This document shows positions 6,450 through 14,055 of a stretch of DNA of 17,383 bases, piece after piece (the stretch's first letter is position 1; every line of letters starts with the position of its first letter). The notes beneath the pieces were generated by a model. The model had not been told where the DNA came from, searched no databases, and worked only from the letters and a program-made list of their open reading frames with translations. The position numbers and the translations under genes were made by a program. Origin of the DNA: Pseudomonadota bacterium. Lineage in GTDB: Bacteria; Pseudomonadota; Alphaproteobacteria; Sphingomonadales; SMXR01. Where the stretch lies: assembly GCA_022568115.1 (NCBI GenBank), contig JADFFP010000003.1:1-17383 (forward strand). Reading direction: 5' to 3'.

Positions 6450-7322
6450 CTAGCGGGTGGGCACCGGGTTATCCCCCGAATAATCATAAAAACCCTTACC
6501 GGATTTCCGGCCCAGCCAACCGGCCTCAACATATTTTACCAACAGCGGACAGGGGCGATATTTGGAATCCGAAAACCCGTCATAAAGCACTTGCATGATG
6601 GCAAGGCAAGTATCAAGGCCGATGAAGTCCGCCAATGTCAATGGACCCATCGGTTGATTGGTTCCAAGCCTCATGGTGGTATCAATCGCCTCCACAGTAC
6701 CGACCCCCTCGTAGAGGGTGTAAATCGCCTCGTTGATCATCGGCATCAGGATACGGTTGGCGAGAAAACCCGGAACATCATTTGAAACAGTGGGGGTTTT
6801 TCCCATTTTTTCGGCCAGTGACTTAACGGTCTCAAATGTTTCTTTATCTGTGGCGATGCCGGGGATCAACTCCACCAGTTTCATGATCGGCACCGGGTTC
6901 ATGAAATGCATGCCCATAAACTTTTCCGGGCGATCAGTCGCCGCCCCCAGACGGGTAATGGAAATTGAGGAGGTGTTGGATGCCACCAAGGTTGCCTTCG
7001 GTAAAACCTTGCAAATTTCAGCCAGGATCTTCAGCTTAAGTTCCAGGTTTTCGGTTGCAGCTTCAATGACGATATCACAGTCCTTGAAGTTCTGATTGTC
7101 CGCGGTGGTTAAAATGCATTCCAGAGCAGCATCGCGATCAGCCCCAGAAATAGTTTCTTTCTTGACCTGTCGATCCATATTCTTTGCAATAACCGCTTTT
7201 CCGGCTTCGGCCAGCTTGGTAGTGATGTCAGAGAGGACAATATCAAATCCGGCCAGCGCCGCAACATGGGCAATTCCTGCACCCATCTGGCCGGCTCTGA
7301 TAACTCCGATTTTTTTAATCAT
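6450..7322 (-). CDS. hbd: 3-hydroxybutyryl-CoA dehydrogenase, with altered NAD-binding glycine
   Basis: Soluble NAD(P)-dependent dehydrogenase interconverting 3-hydroxyacyl-CoA and acetoacetyl-CoA in fatty-acid or butyrate/PHB-related metabolism. The 290 residues contain a Rossmann domain followed by the helical dimerisation domain. Seen: N-T-S-S-I-S-I near 116-122, catalytic His139 in M-H-F-M-N-P with Glu151 in V-E-L, and the C-terminal V-x-A-G-x-L-G-R-K-x-G-x-G-F-Y-D-Y block. The dinucleotide-binding motif reads V-I-R9-A-G-Q-M-G instead of the usual V-I-G-A-G-Q-M-G: codon AGA where GGA is expected, so the first glycine of GxGxxG is lost. ATG 7322 (AGGAAG upstream) is chosen over a longer frame that would run into etfA; it lies 10 bases after the etfA stop, in an etfBA-hbd operon. 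Confidence 0.92.
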   Translation of the reverse strand: MIKKIGVIRAGQMGAGIAHVAALAGFDIVLSDITTKLAEAGKAVIAKNMDRQVKKETISGADRDAALECILTTADNQNFKDCDIVIEAATENLELKLKILAEICKVLPKATLVASNTSSISITRLGAATDRPEKFMGMHFMNPVPIMKLVELIPGIATDKETFETVKSLAEKMGKTPTVSNDVPGFLANRILMPMINEAIYTLYEGVGTVEAIDTTMRLGTNQPMGPLTLADFIGLDTCLAIMQVLYDGFSDSKYRPCPLLVKYVEAGWLGRKSGKGFYDYSGDNPVPTR

Positions 7323-7332
7323 TACGGGCTTC

Positions 7333-8262
7333 CTAAAGGGCCTTTTCCAATTGCGGCAGGGCTTCAAACAAATCCATTACCAGCCCGTAATCAGCAACCT
7401 GGAATATCGGCGCTTCCTCGTCCTTGTTAATGGCAACAATAATTTTGCTGTCTTTCATCCCGGCTAGATGCTGGATGGCCCCGGAAATGCCGACCGCGAT
7501 ATAAAGATCGGGGGCGACAATCTTGCCGGTTTGACCAACTTGGAAATCATTAGGAACGTACCCGGCATCAACCGCGGCGCGGCTGGCGCCAATGGCCGCA
7601 CCCAGCTTGTCGGCAACCGCTTCAATCAGCTTGAAATTCTCTCCACTACCCATGCCGCGGCCGCCCGAGATCACTATTTTCGCCGAAGTCAGTTCGGGCC
7701 GGTTAGATTTGGAAAGCTCCGCCTTGACGAACTTCGACTGGCTTTGAGCGCCGTTAGCTTTTACCGCTTCAATAGGGGCTGAGCCACCCTTTGGAGCAGC
7801 TGGCTCAAAAGCCGTGGTCCTGACAGTGATCACCTTGATATTATCAGTGGTTTGTACCGTTTGAATGGCATTCCCGGCATAAATAGGGCGTTTGAAAGTG
7901 TCCGCAGATTCTACTGAAATGATGTCCGATATCTGCATCACATCAAGGGCGGCGGCAACCCGTGGCAAAATATTTTTCCCGGTCGTGGTGGCCGGGGCCA
8001 GGATTGCGCTATAACCATTGGAAAGATTCTTCACCAAAGGGGCCAACCCTTCCGCCAGCGGGTGATCATAGGCGGCATCGTCGCATACTAAAACCTTGGT
8101 GACCCCTTTGATTCTGGCCGCGGCCTCGGCAACGCCCTTACAACCCTTGCCGGCGACCAAAACATGGACCTCTTTGTCGAGTTTCATGGCCGCCGTAACG
8201 GTATTCAAAGTCCCGTCCTTCAGAGACGTGTTGTCATGTTCTGCAAGCACCAAAGCGGTCAT
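7333..8262 (-). CDS. etfA: Electron transfer flavoprotein alpha subunit
   Basis: The FAD-binding subunit of ETF, which takes electrons from acyl-CoA dehydrogenases and other flavin dehydrogenases and passes them to ETF-ubiquinone oxidoreductase. The 309-residue length is standard. The N-terminal domain begins A-L-V-L-A-E-H-D. The C-terminal FAD domain has G-G-R-G (200-203), S-R (227-228), Q-V-G-Q-T-G (241-246) and the family signature [17 protein letters not shown] (253-269), followed by I-V-A-I-N-K-D. The ATG overlaps the etfB TGA by one base (TGATG), implying coupled translation and equal amounts of both subunits. Nothing in the sequence looks damaged. Confidence 0.97.
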   Translation of the reverse strand: MTALVLAEHDNTSLKDGTLNTVTAAMKLDKEVHVLVAGKGCKGVAEAAARIKGVTKVLVCDDAAYDHPLAEGLAPLVKNLSNGYSAILAPATTTGKNILPRVAAALDVMQISDIISVESADTFKRPIYAGNAIQTVQTTDNIKVITVRTTAFEPAAPKGGSAPIEAVKANGAQSQSKFVKAELSKSNRPELTSAKIVISGGRGMGSGENFKLIEAVADKLGAAIGASRAAVDAGYVPNDFQVGQTGKIVAPDLYIAVGISGAIQHLAGMKDSKIIVAINKDEEAPIFQVADYGLVMDLFEALPQLEKAL

Positions 8263-9008
8263 CAGATTACTCCCTCTTGTTTGAGCTTGCCGACAAGCTC
8301 TTCAACGCTCTCCACTTTTACCCCAGCTTCACGTTTGGCAGGTTCTTCAACCTTAAGGGATTTCAGGCGCGGGGTAATGTCCACCCCCAGATCTTCCGGG
8401 GTTTTTTCATCGATGGGTTTTTGCTTGGCTTTCATGATGTTGGGAAGAGAGGCATAGCGCGGTTCATTTAACCTAAGGTCGGTGGTAATCACGGCAGGGA
8501 TAGTAATCTTTATGGTTTCAAGCCCGCCGTCAATTTCGCGAGTGACTTGAACAGCCCCGTTTTCCAGTTTAACTTCAGAGGCAAATGTGCCCTGCGGCCA
8601 GCCAAGCAGGGCCGCCAGCATCTGGCCGGTCTGGTTGCAGTCATCATCGATTGCCTGTTTGCCCATGATAACGAGGTCCAGATTTTCATCGCCGACAATT
8701 TTCTGCAACAACTTGGCCACTGCCAGGGGCTCAACCAGTTGATCGGTCTTGACCAGGATACCCCGGTCAGCTCCCATCGCAAGAGCGGTACGGATGGTTT
8801 CCTGAGCCTGCTGTGGACCGATGGAAACAGCGACAATTTCCGAGATTTTCCCGGCTTCTTTCAAGCGCACAGCTTCTTCAACCGCGATTTCGTCAAACGG
8901 GTTCATCGACATCTTGACATTTTGCAATTCCACCCCGGAATTATCCGCCTTGACGCGGACTTTGACGTTGAAATCGACAACCCGTTTGACGGGTACGAGA
9001 ACTTTCAT
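8262..9008 (-). CDS. etfB: Electron transfer flavoprotein beta subunit
   Basis: Partner of EtfA; holds AMP and forms the docking surface for dehydrogenases. The 248 residues start [12 protein letters not shown] and contain N-P-F-D-E (36-40), G-K-Q-A-I-D-D-D (116-123, AMP-site region) and the ETF-beta signature from [10 protein letters not shown] (about 155) through L-R-L-N-E-P-R-Y to I-M-K-A-K-x-K-P-I (about 199). ATG 9008 is preceded by a GGGG run 6 bases upstream. It is the first gene of the etfB-etfA-hbd set and has a 96-base gap upstream to the cobalamin adenosyltransferase gene, where a candidate promoter and palindrome occur. Confidence 0.97.
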   Translation of the reverse strand: MKVLVPVKRVVDFNVKVRVKADNSGVELQNVKMSMNPFDEIAVEEAVRLKEAGKISEIVAVSIGPQQAQETIRTALAMGADRGILVKTDQLVEPLAVAKLLQKIVGDENLDLVIMGKQAIDDDCNQTGQMLAALLGWPQGTFASEVKLENGAVQVTREIDGGLETIKITIPAVITTDLRLNEPRYASLPNIMKAKQKPIDEKTPEDLGVDITPRLKSLKVEEPAKREAGVKVESVEELVGKLKQEGVI

Positions 9009-9033
9009 GAAAAACCCCTGTAATCAGTCGGTT

Positions 9034-9050
9034 GGCCAAAATTTATGGCC
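9034..9050. repeat. Palindrome GGCCA-N7-TGGCC upstream of etfB
   Basis: GGCCA (9034-9038) and TGGCC (9046-9050) flank AAATTTA; with two more bases on each side, six of seven arm positions match. It lies between the candidate -10 (9058-9053) and the etfB start, near the expected transcription start, a position suited to a repressor operator. The regulator is unknown; a small hairpin in the leader is an alternative. Confidence 0.35.
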
Positions 9051-9052
9051 CA

Positions 9053-9081
9053 GCGATAGCCGATGTATAAACGTAAGTCAA
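9053..9081 (-). promoter_or_regulatory. Candidate promoter for etfB-etfA-hbd
   Basis: On the minus strand TTGACT (9081-9076, five of six to the -35 consensus) and TATCGC (9058-9053) are separated by 17 bases, about 45-70 bases before the etfB ATG. The -10 is GC-rich, which is tolerated in alphaproteobacteria but lowers certainty. It would allow etfBA-hbd to be expressed independently of gluQRS-HIG1-adenosyltransferase. Confidence 0.35.
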
Positions 9082-9104
9082 TGGACGGAAGGCGGCAGAA
9101 TTTT

Positions 9105-9671
9105 TCAGTTTTTTCGGTTTTTCCCCGGCACCCAAAGGACGTCTTTTGCACCCTTTTGGTTGAGAAACCTGGCCAGCACAAAAAGGTAATCCGAAAGGCG
9201 GTTGAGATATTTCAGAACCTCCTCATTTACGACTTCACTGGCGGCCAAGGTAACGGCCAGGCTTTCCGCCCGCCTGACAATCGCCCGGGCCAGATGAAGA
9301 TGGCCTGAAGCCGCGCTGCCGCCCGGAAGAATAAAACTGTTCAAGGGGGAAAGTTCGGTATTCATCAGGTCTATTTCCCTCTCCAGCCAGGTCACCTGAG
9401 AAGCGGTTATTCTGAGCGCCTTTTTTTCCGGCTTCCTTTCCGGGGTAGAAATATCTGCCCCAAGATCAAAAAGATCGTTCTGAATTCTGGAAAGGGATTT
9501 ATCAACCCGGCCCTGGACATGAAGCCGGGCCAGACCAATTGCTGAATTTGCCTCATCCACGGTACCGATGGCCCTTATCCTTGGGGTATCTTTCCTGACC
9601 CGGCTACCGTCACTGAGGGAGGTTTCACCCCGATCACCGGCGCCGGTATAAATCTTTGTCAACTTGACCAC
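9105..9671 (-). CDS. Cob(I)yrinic acid a,c-diamide adenosyltransferase (PduO/MMAB type)
   Basis: Transfers the 5'-deoxyadenosyl group of ATP to cob(I)alamin, making coenzyme B12 for enzymes such as methylmalonyl-CoA mutase. The 188-residue protein has the PduO-type N-terminal ATP motif K-I-Y-T-G-A-G-D-R-G-E-T-S-L (5-18), T-V-D-E-A-N-S-A-I-G (37-46), a second block L-P-G-G-S-A-A-S-G-H-L-H-L-A-R-A-I-V-R-R-A-E (115-136) and Y-L-N-R-L-S-D-Y-L-F-V-L-A-R (155-168). GTG at 9671 was chosen: GGAG lies 6 bases upstream and the first residues then match the family; a TTG at 9704 would extend into the preceding gene. One base separates it from the HIG1 gene stop, indicating coupling. Confidence 0.95.
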   Translation of the reverse strand: MVKLTKIYTGAGDRGETSLSDGSRVRKDTPRIRAIGTVDEANSAIGLARLHVQGRVDKSLSRIQNDLFDLGADISTPERKPEKKALRITASQVTWLEREIDLMNTELSPLNSFILPGGSAASGHLHLARAIVRRAESLAVTLAASEVVNEEVLKYLNRLSDYLFVLARFLNQKGAKDVLWVPGKNRKN

Positions 9672-9672
9672 T

Positions 9673-9867
9673 TCAGTCTCCGGAAAGAAAAGCAAAAATT
9701 GCAATCAGGATAAGCGCGGTAAGTTGGGAAATGATCCGCATACGCATCAGTTTGTTACCGTATTTTTCATTAAATTCGCCGCCCCGGGCCATGCTAATTA
9801 CCCCGGTCAGCAAAATGCCAAGGGTGACCATCAGTGCTATCAGGACGACGATTTGAGCGAATGACAT
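9673..9867 (-). CDS. HIG1-domain twin transmembrane protein
   Basis: A 64-residue inner-membrane protein with two membrane segments (about 5-25 and 45-61) joined by a short basic loop reading G-G-E-F-N-E-K-Y-G-N-K-L-M-R-M-R, the pattern of bacterial HIG1/hypoxia-induced domain proteins (N-K-x-M-R-x-R). Mitochondrial members stabilise respiratory supercomplexes; the bacterial role is less clear, though association with cytochrome oxidases has been reported. ATG 9867 is the natural start. It lies 30 bases after gluQRS and one base before the adenosyltransferase start. In alphaproteobacteria I recall the order HIG1-adenosyltransferase-etfB-etfA-hbd as common, which supports the call. Confidence 0.9.
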   Translation of the reverse strand: MSFAQIVVLIALMVTLGILLTGVISMARGGEFNEKYGNKLMRMRIISQLTALILIAIFAFLSGD

Positions 9868-9897
9868 AATTTCTTATAGCGGAGTTTCCACAAAACC

Positions 9898-10773
9898 TCA
9901 AAATGGAAGTTCAACCTCAAGGTCACCACCATGGGCCTTTATCAAGGCAAACAGATCTGAGAGGGTTTTACCGCCTTCCCTAAGGGCTTTTATGGTCATG
10001 GACCGGTCACGTTTTGCAAAACGCCTGCCATCAGCCCCAACCAACAGGCCATGATGGTGATATTGTGGCGGCTGAATCCTAAGCAATTCCTGCAAAAGCC
10101 TGTGGATATGGGTGGCGTGAAAGAGGTCTTTTCCGCGAATCACATGGGTGATACCCTGCAGATGATCATCAACCACTACCGAAAGGTGATAGCTTGTCAT
10201 CACATCTTTTCTGGCAACCACGATATCACCTAAACTAGCTGGATCAGCAGCAATCTCTATCTCATTTTCCTTAAATGTAAACGGGATTTTAATCATCGAA
10301 AGCGCCTTGCCAACGTCCAGCCGAAGCGCGAACGGCAGACCTTTCTCTATTTTCTCTGTTTGAATATCGGGATCTAAATCCCGGCAGGTTCCCGGATACA
10401 AAGGACCATCAGGCCCATGCGGAGCATGGGCGCTGTTGCGGATTTCTTTCCCTATGTCTTTGCGTGTGCAAAAACATGGGTATAACAGCTCTTTTTCCTG
10501 CAGAACATTTATTGCCGCCAGGTAATCATCAAAATAGTCGGACTGGCGGCGCACCGGATGTTCCCAATCCAGACCCAGCCAGCCAAGATCTTCATAAATG
10601 GCTTCTTCAAATTCCAGCTTGCAGCGGGTTTCGTCGATATCCTCGATTCTAAGCAGAAACCGCCCCTGGTTTTTTTCAGCCGCCCTGAAGGCTAAAAGTC
10701 CCGAGTAGGCGTGCCCAAGATGCAGATAGCCAGAGGGGGAGGGGGCGAATCGTGTGACAAAAGACTTGGTCAT
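9898..10773 (-). CDS. gluQ: Glutamyl-Q tRNA(Asp) synthetase
   Basis: GluQRS activates glutamate and attaches it to the queuosine of tRNA(Asp), a tRNA modification rather than an aminoacylation for translation. The 291 residues correspond to the catalytic core of GluRS without the anticodon-binding domain. Visible are R-F-A-P-S-P-S-G-Y-L-H-L-G-H (HIGH motif H18-L-G-H21), R-I-E-D-I-D-E-T-R (42-50), zinc ligands C100-x-C102 and Y126/C130, G-K-D-L (214-217) and the KMSKS-equivalent F-A-K-R-D-R-S (252-258). Its separation from the standard gltX is clear from length and the zinc site. ATG 10773 has only a weak ribosome-binding site. It heads the minus-strand gluQRS-HIG1-adenosyltransferase set, divergent from the esterase gene by 76 bases. 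Confidence 0.95.
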   Translation of the reverse strand: MTKSFVTRFAPSPSGYLHLGHAYSGLLAFRAAEKNQGRFLLRIEDIDETRCKLEFEEAIYEDLGWLGLDWEHPVRRQSDYFDDYLAAINVLQEKELLYPCFCTRKDIGKEIRNSAHAPHGPDGPLYPGTCRDLDPDIQTEKIEKGLPFALRLDVGKALSMIKIPFTFKENEIEIAADPASLGDIVVARKDVMTSYHLSVVVDDHLQGITHVIRGKDLFHATHIHRLLQELLRIQPPQYHHHGLLVGADGRRFAKRDRSMTIKALREGGKTLSDLFALIKAHGGDLEVELPF

Positions 10774-10849
10774 AAAAAGCTAAGCCGCTAGTGTTCCCTG
10801 CAAGATTAAATTGGAATGAACCTTAGAAAATTTTTGGGAAAAAGGAAAC

Positions 10850-11488
10850 ATGTTAAGCGGACCGGTTCAGGAACCCGAAAGCGGCAAGGCGGACAGCCTG
10901 GTGATATTTTGCCACGGTTATGGGTCGAATGGAGATGATCTTATCTCTCTCGGGACCAAGTGGCGGGGATTGCTTCAGGGGGCTGTTTTTGTTGCGCCCA
11001 ACGCCCCGGAAAAAAGTCCGCACCCGGGTGGTTATCAATGGTTTCCCATTACCGATTTTTCCAAGGAGGAGCGTATTAAAGGCGCCTATACCGCCGCCCC
11101 GGGCCTGGATGAATTTATAGATGCAAACCTTGATAAATATGGGATTAAACCAAACCGCCTGGCATTGGTAGGGTTCAGCCAGGGGACCATGATGGCGCTT
11201 CACGTAGGTCTTCGCCGGAAAGCTGGCCTGGCCGGAATATTGGGCTACTCGGGCGCCCTTGCAGCCCCGGCAAATTTAATCTCAGAGATGAAATGCAAAC
11301 CGCCTGTTTTCCTAATCCACGGAGCGCAGGACAATGTCATTCCCTTCCCGGCTCTGTTTGAAGCCATCGGCGCTCTGGAAGCTGCCGGACTGAACGTTGA
11401 AAAACACCTTAGCTATAACGCCAGCCATTCAATCGCCCCGGATGGCCAAGAGAAAGGCGGTGCTTTTCTGGCCCGGATATTAGGCTGA
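10850..11488 (+). CDS. Alpha/beta-hydrolase, phospholipase/carboxylesterase family
   Basis: A 212-residue cytoplasmic serine hydrolase of the phospholipase/carboxylesterase (acyl-protein-thioesterase-like) family. The alpha/beta-hydrolase elements are clear: H-G-Y-G-S-N-G-D-D (22-30, oxyanion region), A-P-N-A-P (49-53), nucleophile elbow G-F-S110-Q-G, acid Asp161 in H-G-A-Q-D-N-V-I-P and base His193 in A-S-H-S-I. Substrate is unknown; short-chain esters and lysophospholipids are typical for the family. ATG 10850 is preceded by AAGGA. No signal peptide is seen. The HNH endonuclease gene follows in the same direction after a gap of about 90 bases. Confidence 0.93.
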   Translation: MLSGPVQEPESGKADSLVIFCHGYGSNGDDLISLGTKWRGLLQGAVFVAPNAPEKSPHPGGYQWFPITDFSKEERIKGAYTAAPGLDEFIDANLDKYGIKPNRLALVGFSQGTMMALHVGLRRKAGLAGILGYSGALAAPANLISEMKCKPPVFLIHGAQDNVIPFPALFEAIGALEAAGLNVEKHLSYNASHSIAPDGQEKGGAFLARILG

Positions 11489-11579
11489 ATATTGAAGGGC
11501 TTGTCATATTCCATAAACTCAATATGCTTAGCAGGACTTAAACGTGAGGAGAAAAGAACCGTATTCGGGAGTTGATGAT

Positions 11580-12149
11580 ATGCTGATCAGGAATTTAGAA
11601 GCAGCGTCGCCTGAGGCCTTTCCGGCCCTGGTCCTGAATGCCGATTATCGACCCTTGAGTTATTTTCCACTGTCCCTGTGGGGATGGCAAACCGCGGTCA
11701 AGGCGGTTTTTCTTGACCGGGTCAATATCGTTTCCGAATACGAAAAAGTCATTCATTCACCCTCAATAGAGTTTCGTCTGCCTTCGGTCCTTTGCCTGAA
11801 AAAATACATCAGGCCCACGCACTGGCCGGCCTTTACCCGGTTTAATCTGTTTCTGAGAGATGGCTTTACTTGTCAGTATTGTCATGACGGAGAGGAATTG
11901 ACGTTTGATCACCTGGTTCCTCGTTCCAAGGGCGGGCGCACCACCTGGGACAATGTCACCACCGCATGTATGCCCTGCAATTTGAAAAAAGGCGGGCGTT
12001 TGCCCAATGAATCACATATGTGGCCGGCGATCAGGCCTTACAAACCGTCTACCCAGAAGCTGATCCAGATGGGGAGGAAATTCCCGCCCAATTTCCTGCA
12101 TGAAAGCTGGCGCGACTACCTTTATTGGGATGTCGAACTGGAGGCTTAG
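11580..12149 (+). CDS. HNH endonuclease family protein
   Basis: A 189-residue HNH protein of the type common as a single chromosomal gene in alphaproteobacteria. It begins with A-L-V-L-N-A-D-Y-R-P-L-S-Y-F-P-L-S, a conserved N-terminal block of this subgroup, and carries a zinc-supported HNH domain: C98-Q-Y-C101, the catalytic D110-H111-L-V-P-R-S-K-G-G, W-x-N (N125) and C130-M-P-C133-N. The domain implies metal-dependent DNA cleavage or nicking; biological role unknown, possibly repair. No restriction-modification, phage or intein context is present. ATG 11580 has GGGAG upstream; a GTG at 11544 with AGGA at good spacing would add 12 residues. Its stop is 3 bases from the coq7 stop on the other strand. 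Confidence 0.88.
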   Translation: MLIRNLEAASPEAFPALVLNADYRPLSYFPLSLWGWQTAVKAVFLDRVNIVSEYEKVIHSPSIEFRLPSVLCLKKYIRPTHWPAFTRFNLFLRDGFTCQYCHDGEELTFDHLVPRSKGGRTTWDNVTTACMPCNLKKGGRLPNESHMWPAIRPYKPSTQKLIQMGRKFPPNFLHESWRDYLYWDVELEA

Positions 12150-12152
12150 GGT

Positions 12153-12731
12153 CTAAATTCTCTTGCTCAGCCAGATGGCGGTGCGGCAACCAGCCTTGAT
12201 GGCCCCTGACAAAAACTTAAAACCGGGAGTCTCTCTTGCGCCATGATTGTAAGCGGTATCCCGGTGCTCCACTTCATCGGCCTGGAACCGGGCTATGGTT
12301 GCCTCGAACTTCTTTTCTATGCCCCAGTTTTTTAGTTTTTTACGCTGGCCTTCGTAATGTTCCTCAATCACCTCTTCAACTGCGGCGGTGCAGGCCATGG
12401 CCGCTTTCTCTCCCATCAGGGCCGTAACCGCCCCCATGGCGAAGCCAGCCGCATGCCAGACAGGGTTTAGAAGCGTAGGCCGAACCTGGCGTTCTATAAT
12501 CAGATCGTCGAAGGTATCCAAATGCGCCTGTTCCTGATCCTTCATCCTGCTGATGGTGGGATAAAGCGGATGTTTTTTGCCCAGCACCGCCAGCTGGCCG
12601 TCATAAATCCGCGCCGCCCCGAGTTCACCGGCGTGATCGACCCGGATCATACGCTTAATTTCATCGCTGATCGAACGTTCCCCTGGTAGTGGCAGAGGCG
12701 GGTTTTTTCTGGTGTTCTGTTTTTCAGGCAT
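12153..12731 (-). CDS. coq7: Demethoxyubiquinone hydroxylase (COQ7 family)
   Basis: Di-iron monooxygenase for the hydroxylation of demethoxyubiquinone in ubiquinone biosynthesis, peripherally membrane-bound. The 192 residues carry the expected ferritin-like iron ligands: E36 (in H-A-G-E-L-G-A), E67-x-x-H70, E119 and E153-x-x-H156, with spacing equal to the known family. The C-terminal amphipathic helices follow. The ATG at 12731 is 8 bases after the dsbB stop, so the gene is the third of yqaA-dsbB-coq7. It implies an aerobic, ubiquinone-using organism, consistent with the ETF genes in the window. Nothing abnormal is seen. Confidence 0.96.
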   Translation of the reverse strand: MPEKQNTRKNPPLPLPGERSISDEIKRMIRVDHAGELGAARIYDGQLAVLGKKHPLYPTISRMKDQEQAHLDTFDDLIIERQVRPTLLNPVWHAAGFAMGAVTALMGEKAAMACTAAVEEVIEEHYEGQRKKLKNWGIEKKFEATIARFQADEVEHRDTAYNHGARETPGFKFLSGAIKAGCRTAIWLSKRI

Positions 12732-12739
12732 TGGCCAGC

Positions 12740-13258
12740 CTACTTGGTCCGGTTGTAGGTATAGATCCCAAAGGCCGTCAAGAACGTAGCAATAACAATG
12801 TTGTATTCAGCAAAGGAAATGCCGAGGAAAGTACGCCGCTGGTCACACGCAATGACCTGTATTTCGCTCAGGAAACGCAAATATTCTTCGGTCGTGGCGC
12901 TCGGGTCTATGTCGATGCCCGCGCATGCCGTAAAGGCCTGCCAGAATCCTTGCTCCACCCCAATGTGATGAGCGGCAAGAAAAACCTCGAGAAACAACAG
13001 CATGATTATAATAATCAAAAAGCCGCGGGCGGCCCGTTTCAGGCCGATATCATGACGATGGCGGGTGACATAGGCGATCAGCGCCACCACAGCAATAATC
13101 ATATAAGGGTAACGCTGATAAAGGCAAAGTTCACAGGGCTGATATCCTAAAACGTATTGGAAAAAATAAGCTGCGCCCAAAACCGCTGCCGCCACGCCCA
13201 TGTAAAAGAGGCCCCAACGGGCGGACAGATATTCCAAAAGTTTTTTCATCGCTGTCAT
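12740..13258 (-). CDS. dsbB: Disulfide bond formation protein DsbB
   Basis: Inner-membrane quinone reductase that reoxidises DsbA, linking periplasmic disulfide formation to ubiquinone. The 172 residues form four membrane segments (about 18-36, 50-66, 79-95, 148-166). The first periplasmic loop carries the redox pair C42-E-L-C45 in Q-P-C-E-L-C-L-Y-Q-R-Y-P, the second carries C112 and C138, both pairs needed for DsbB activity. ATG 13258 overlaps the yqaA stop (ATGA). In alphaproteobacteria yqaA-dsbB-coq7 is a recurrent order, and the adjacency to a ubiquinone biosynthesis enzyme fits DsbB's quinone dependence. The internal ATG four codons later is an alternative start. Confidence 0.94.
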   Translation of the reverse strand: MTAMKKLLEYLSARWGLFYMGVAAAVLGAAYFFQYVLGYQPCELCLYQRYPYMIIAVVALIAYVTRHRHDIGLKRAARGFLIIIIMLLFLEVFLAAHHIGVEQGFWQAFTACAGIDIDPSATTEEYLRFLSEIQVIACDQRRTFLGISFAEYNIVIATFLTAFGIYTYNRTK

Positions 13259-13839
13259 CCTTTAAAAATTTTATAACCAATCACCATAAGTACAACAAGC
13301 AAAACCGCTACGCTGACACTGAGCGCTAGGCGCTTTTCCACAAATGTCTTGATTTTCTCACCGTATTTCCACAGCAGGCCAGCCTCGATATAAAACCGCA
13401 AACCCCGTGAAGCGGCCGAGGCCACGATGAACAACAAAGGGTTCATCCCGACCAAGCCGCTAGCGATGGTGATGACCTTGTAGGGAAGGAAGGTGAGGCC
13501 AAAGACAAACACGATCCAGAAACCATATTCCGCGTATTGGGTTTGGAAAATGACAAATTCATCCTGCAGACCATAAAAGACCATCAACGGGTCACCAAAT
13601 GTGAACCAGAAGAACTTGCCAATAATATATCCCAATATCCCGCCCAGAACCGAGGCGATTGTACAAAGCCCGGCAAAGTAAAAGGCCCTGTGCCTTTTTT
13701 CTAAACACATTGGGACAAGTAGAATATCCGGGGGAATGGGAAAGACGGAACTTTCAATAAATGAAACCCCAGCTAGCCAGCGGTCAGCTTTCGGGTGTCT
13801 AGCTAGATCAAGGGTTTTATCGTAAATCCGCTTTAGCAA
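13255..13839 (-). CDS. YqaA family (DedA/VTT-like) membrane protein
   Basis: A 194-residue integral membrane protein of the YqaA family, relatives of DedA/VTT-domain proteins linked to membrane homeostasis or lipid transport. The diagnostic S-F-I-E-S-S-V-F-P-I-P-P-D block is near residue 28, followed by four to five membrane segments including G-I-L-G-Y-I-I-G and a final segment near the C-terminus; F-L-P-Y-K and A-S-x-G-L-x-R-F-Y are also family-like. The open frame extends back to 13989, across the tRNA gene on the other strand, so a downstream start is needed: TTG at 13839 gives the family-typical beginning (L-L-K-R-I-Y-D), with a purine-rich stretch about 8-14 bases upstream. The start is uncertain. 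The stop overlaps the dsbB ATG. Confidence 0.88.
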   Translation of the reverse strand: MLKRIYDKTLDLARHPKADRWLAGVSFIESSVFPIPPDILLVPMCLEKRHRAFYFAGLCTIASVLGGILGYIIGKFFWFTFGDPLMVFYGLQDEFVIFQTQYAEYGFWIVFVFGLTFLPYKVITIASGLVGMNPLLFIVASAASRGLRFYIEAGLLWKYGEKIKTFVEKRLALSVSVAVLLVVLMVIGYKIFKG

Positions 13840-13902
13840 TTTCTGTTCTTTCCGATTTTTAAGTTTTGCGTTACCTAATCGGTGAAAGCAAGGAAACAAA
13901 TA

Positions 13903-13930
13903 TTGATATTTAAAAAAAGGCGGGTATGAT
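13903..13930 (+). promoter_or_regulatory. Sigma-70-type promoter of the tRNA-Leu gene
   Basis: TTGATA (13903-13908) and TATGAT (13925-13930), each matching five of six consensus positions, are separated by 16 bases. The -10 is followed by GCCGG, a G+C-rich discriminator typical of stringently controlled stable-RNA promoters. Transcription would start near 13937, about 16 bases before the mature tRNA 5' end. Confidence 0.75.
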
Positions 13931-13952
13931 GCCGGAACCTTTTTTAGGTGAA

Positions 13953-14039
13953 GCCCCCGTGGCGGAATTGGTAGACGCGCCAGACTCAAAATCTGGTGGC
14001 CTTCGGGCCGTGTCTGTTCGAGTCAGACCGGGGGCACCA
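13953..14039 (+). tRNA. tRNA-Leu (anticodon CAA)
   Basis: A class II tRNA with all parts visible. The acceptor stem is GCCCCCG (13953-13959) with CGGGGGC (14029-14035), then discriminator A and an encoded CCA (14037-14039). The D-arm includes GGTAGACGCGC. The anticodon stem CCAGA/TCTGG holds the loop CTCAAAA with anticodon CAA, reading UUG. A long variable arm with GGCC-TTCG-GGCC follows, then the T-loop GTTCGAGTC. The length (87 with CCA) and the long variable arm fit tRNA-Leu. It stands alone with its own promoter and terminator. Confidence 0.97.
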
Positions 14040-14055
14040 TCCAAAAAAGCAAAAT

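Noticed and set aside
7323..7367. Upstream in-frame extension of hbd
   Set aside because: It overlaps the etfA coding region; ATG 7322 has a good ribosome-binding site and gives the family-typical start.
11580..12149. HNH endonuclease as part of a defence or mobile system
   Set aside because: No methylase, phage, intein, group II intron or toxin-antitoxin gene is adjacent; the subgroup is a common chromosomal gene in alphaproteobacteria.
13840..13989. Long N-terminal extension of the yqaA frame
   Set aside because: It would run antisense through the tRNA-Leu gene and its promoter, and the extra residues do not resemble the family N-terminus.
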